Positions 5,345-6,080 of a stretch of 6,080 nucleotides of DNA are shown here, one piece after another. Position numbers and translations under genes: made by a program. Every line of letters starts with the position of its first letter. The stretch's first letter is position 1. Source of the stretch: Actinomycetota bacterium (GTDB taxonomy: Bacteria > Actinomycetota > Acidimicrobiia > Acidimicrobiales > Microtrichaceae); assembly GCA_009700815.1 (NCBI GenBank), contig WLLG01000153.1, forward strand, positions 1-6,080, written 5' to 3'. The notes under the pieces were generated by a model, which was not told the origin of the DNA, searched no databases, and was given only the letters and a program-made list of their open reading frames with translations.

Positions 5345-6080
5345 GCCAACCCTTCGAGACCATTCTGTATAGCGTCGAGGGCCATGTAGCCACGGTCACG
5401 ATGAACCGACCGGGCTCTGCGAACGCTCTGAACTCGAAGATGATCGATGAACTCGACGCAGCACTCGACCTTGTTGAGGCTGATGACCAGGTTCGAGTGG
5501 TAGTGCTGCAGGGTGCAGGGAAACACTTCTCTGCAGGCCACGATATGAAGGAACTGCTAGCTGCCGAGGAGCATTGGGTGGCTATGCGCACCACCCCCGA
5601 AGGCAAACGCCACCACGAGGAAGTCATGTACTGGGAGCGCTCCCTCCGATGGCGAAACCTGGCAAAACCAACCATCGCAGCCGTTCACGGTGCATGCTCA
5701 GCGGCTGGACTCATGCTTGCCTGCATGTGCGACCTGATCGTTGCTTCCGAGGATGCAACATTTTCGAATCCGGTTCTTCGAATGGGAGGAGTTGGAGTTG
5801 AACTCCTTGTCGAGCCGTGGGAACTCGGTGCTCGGCGGGCAAAAGAGTTCCTTCTGTGTGCCCGAATTCTGTCTGCCCAAGAAGCCGAGCGTGCCGGCAT
5901 GATCAACCGTGTTGTACCTCGCGCTCAGCTCGAGCAGGCCGCGCAACACATGGCGGCCGAGGTAGCTCTCGTTCCACCGATGACTGCGCAGGCCGTGAAG
6001 AAATCGATTAACGCCCTCCTTGACCGTCAAGGCCAAACCGACTCCTGGGCGTACCACTTTGATCTCCATCAAGAGGTATC
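5341..6080 (+). CDS. Enoyl-CoA hydratase/isomerase (crotonase) family protein, 3'-truncated by the window
   Basis: The frame is open from ATG 5341 to the window edge: 246 full codons of a family that usually has 250-300. It begins MSQPFETILYSVEGHVATVTMNRP, the usual crotonase first strands. HFSAGHDMKEL (62-72) gives the first oxyanion-hole segment. VHGACSAAGLMLACMCDL (115-132) is the second and lacks the usual GGG. AKEFLLCARILSAQEAERAGMINRVVP (167-193) is the conserved C-terminal helix region. Aligned by eye to rat mitochondrial enoyl-CoA hydratase, Glu144 corresponds to Met125 and Glu164 to Val145, so neither canonical acid/base is present. Glu154 in GVGVELL could substitute. It is therefore a crotonase-fold enzyme acting on a CoA thioester, but hydration is not assured; isomerase, hydrolase or C-C lyase activity are alternatives. 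It overlaps the large dehydrogenase gene by 4 bp, which suggests it handles that enzyme's product. Confidence 0.92.
   Translation, partial: MSQPFETILYSVEGHVATVTMNRPGSANALNSKMIDELDAALDLVEADDQVRVVVLQGAGKHFSAGHDMKELLAAEEHWVAMRTTPEGKRHHEEVMYWERSLRWRNLAKPTIAAVHGACSAAGLMLACMCDLIVASEDATFSNPVLRMGGVGVELLVEPWELGARRAKEFLLCARILSAQEAERAGMINRVVPRAQLEQAAQHMAAEVALVPPMTAQAVKKSINALLDRQGQTDSWAYHFDLHQEV

Noticed and set aside
5256..5675. Reverse open frame covering the dehydrogenase-crotonase junction
   Set aside because: Antisense to two well-supported overlapping genes, low-complexity translation, and no ribosome binding site seen.

Overview
This window reads as part of a catabolic gene cluster in a bacterium, most likely an actinobacterium of moderately high GC. 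That assignment is an inference. It rests on paired FadE17/FadE18-type acyl-CoA dehydrogenase subunits, an Arthrobacter-type copper amine oxidase, and divergent promoters with TANNNT -10 boxes placed almost on the start codons. I see no RNA gene, insertion sequence, CRISPR array or phage gene.

Layout. Bases 2-85 hold the last 27 codons of a plus-strand gene, probably a zinc-type (MDR) alcohol dehydrogenase. It converges on a minus-strand operon read from right to left: a small, incomplete-active-site acyl-CoA dehydrogenase subunit (4045-2921), a short-chain dehydrogenase/reductase (2880-2050) and a full-length copper-containing amine oxidase (2053-107, GTGA overlap with the SDR). A 66-bp divergent regulatory region (4046-4111) carries a 24-bp imperfect palindrome between two candidate -10 boxes. 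From it a plus-strand operon runs right: a large acyl-CoA dehydrogenase subunit (4112-5344) and a crotonase-fold enzyme (5341 to beyond the window end, ATGA overlap).

How the genes may work together. The two acyl-CoA dehydrogenases carry complementary halves of an active site. The large one has the Glu in a TLGHERG segment, at the position of the isovaleryl-CoA dehydrogenase base, but lacks the FAD-contacting RxQFGRPIGSFQ and QVHGG motifs. The small one has both motifs but no acidic base at the classical site. This is the signature of alpha2beta2 heterotetrameric dehydrogenases such as those of mycobacterial steroid side-chain breakdown. With the crotonase, the SDR and the truncated alcohol dehydrogenase this suggests beta-oxidation-like processing of a CoA thioester. 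The amine oxidase in the same operon, with Ala at the substrate-gate position, suggests that the original substrate is an amine, perhaps a bulky one. The actual substrate cannot be read from the sequence, and no CoA ligase, thiolase, aldehyde dehydrogenase or regulator gene is visible here.
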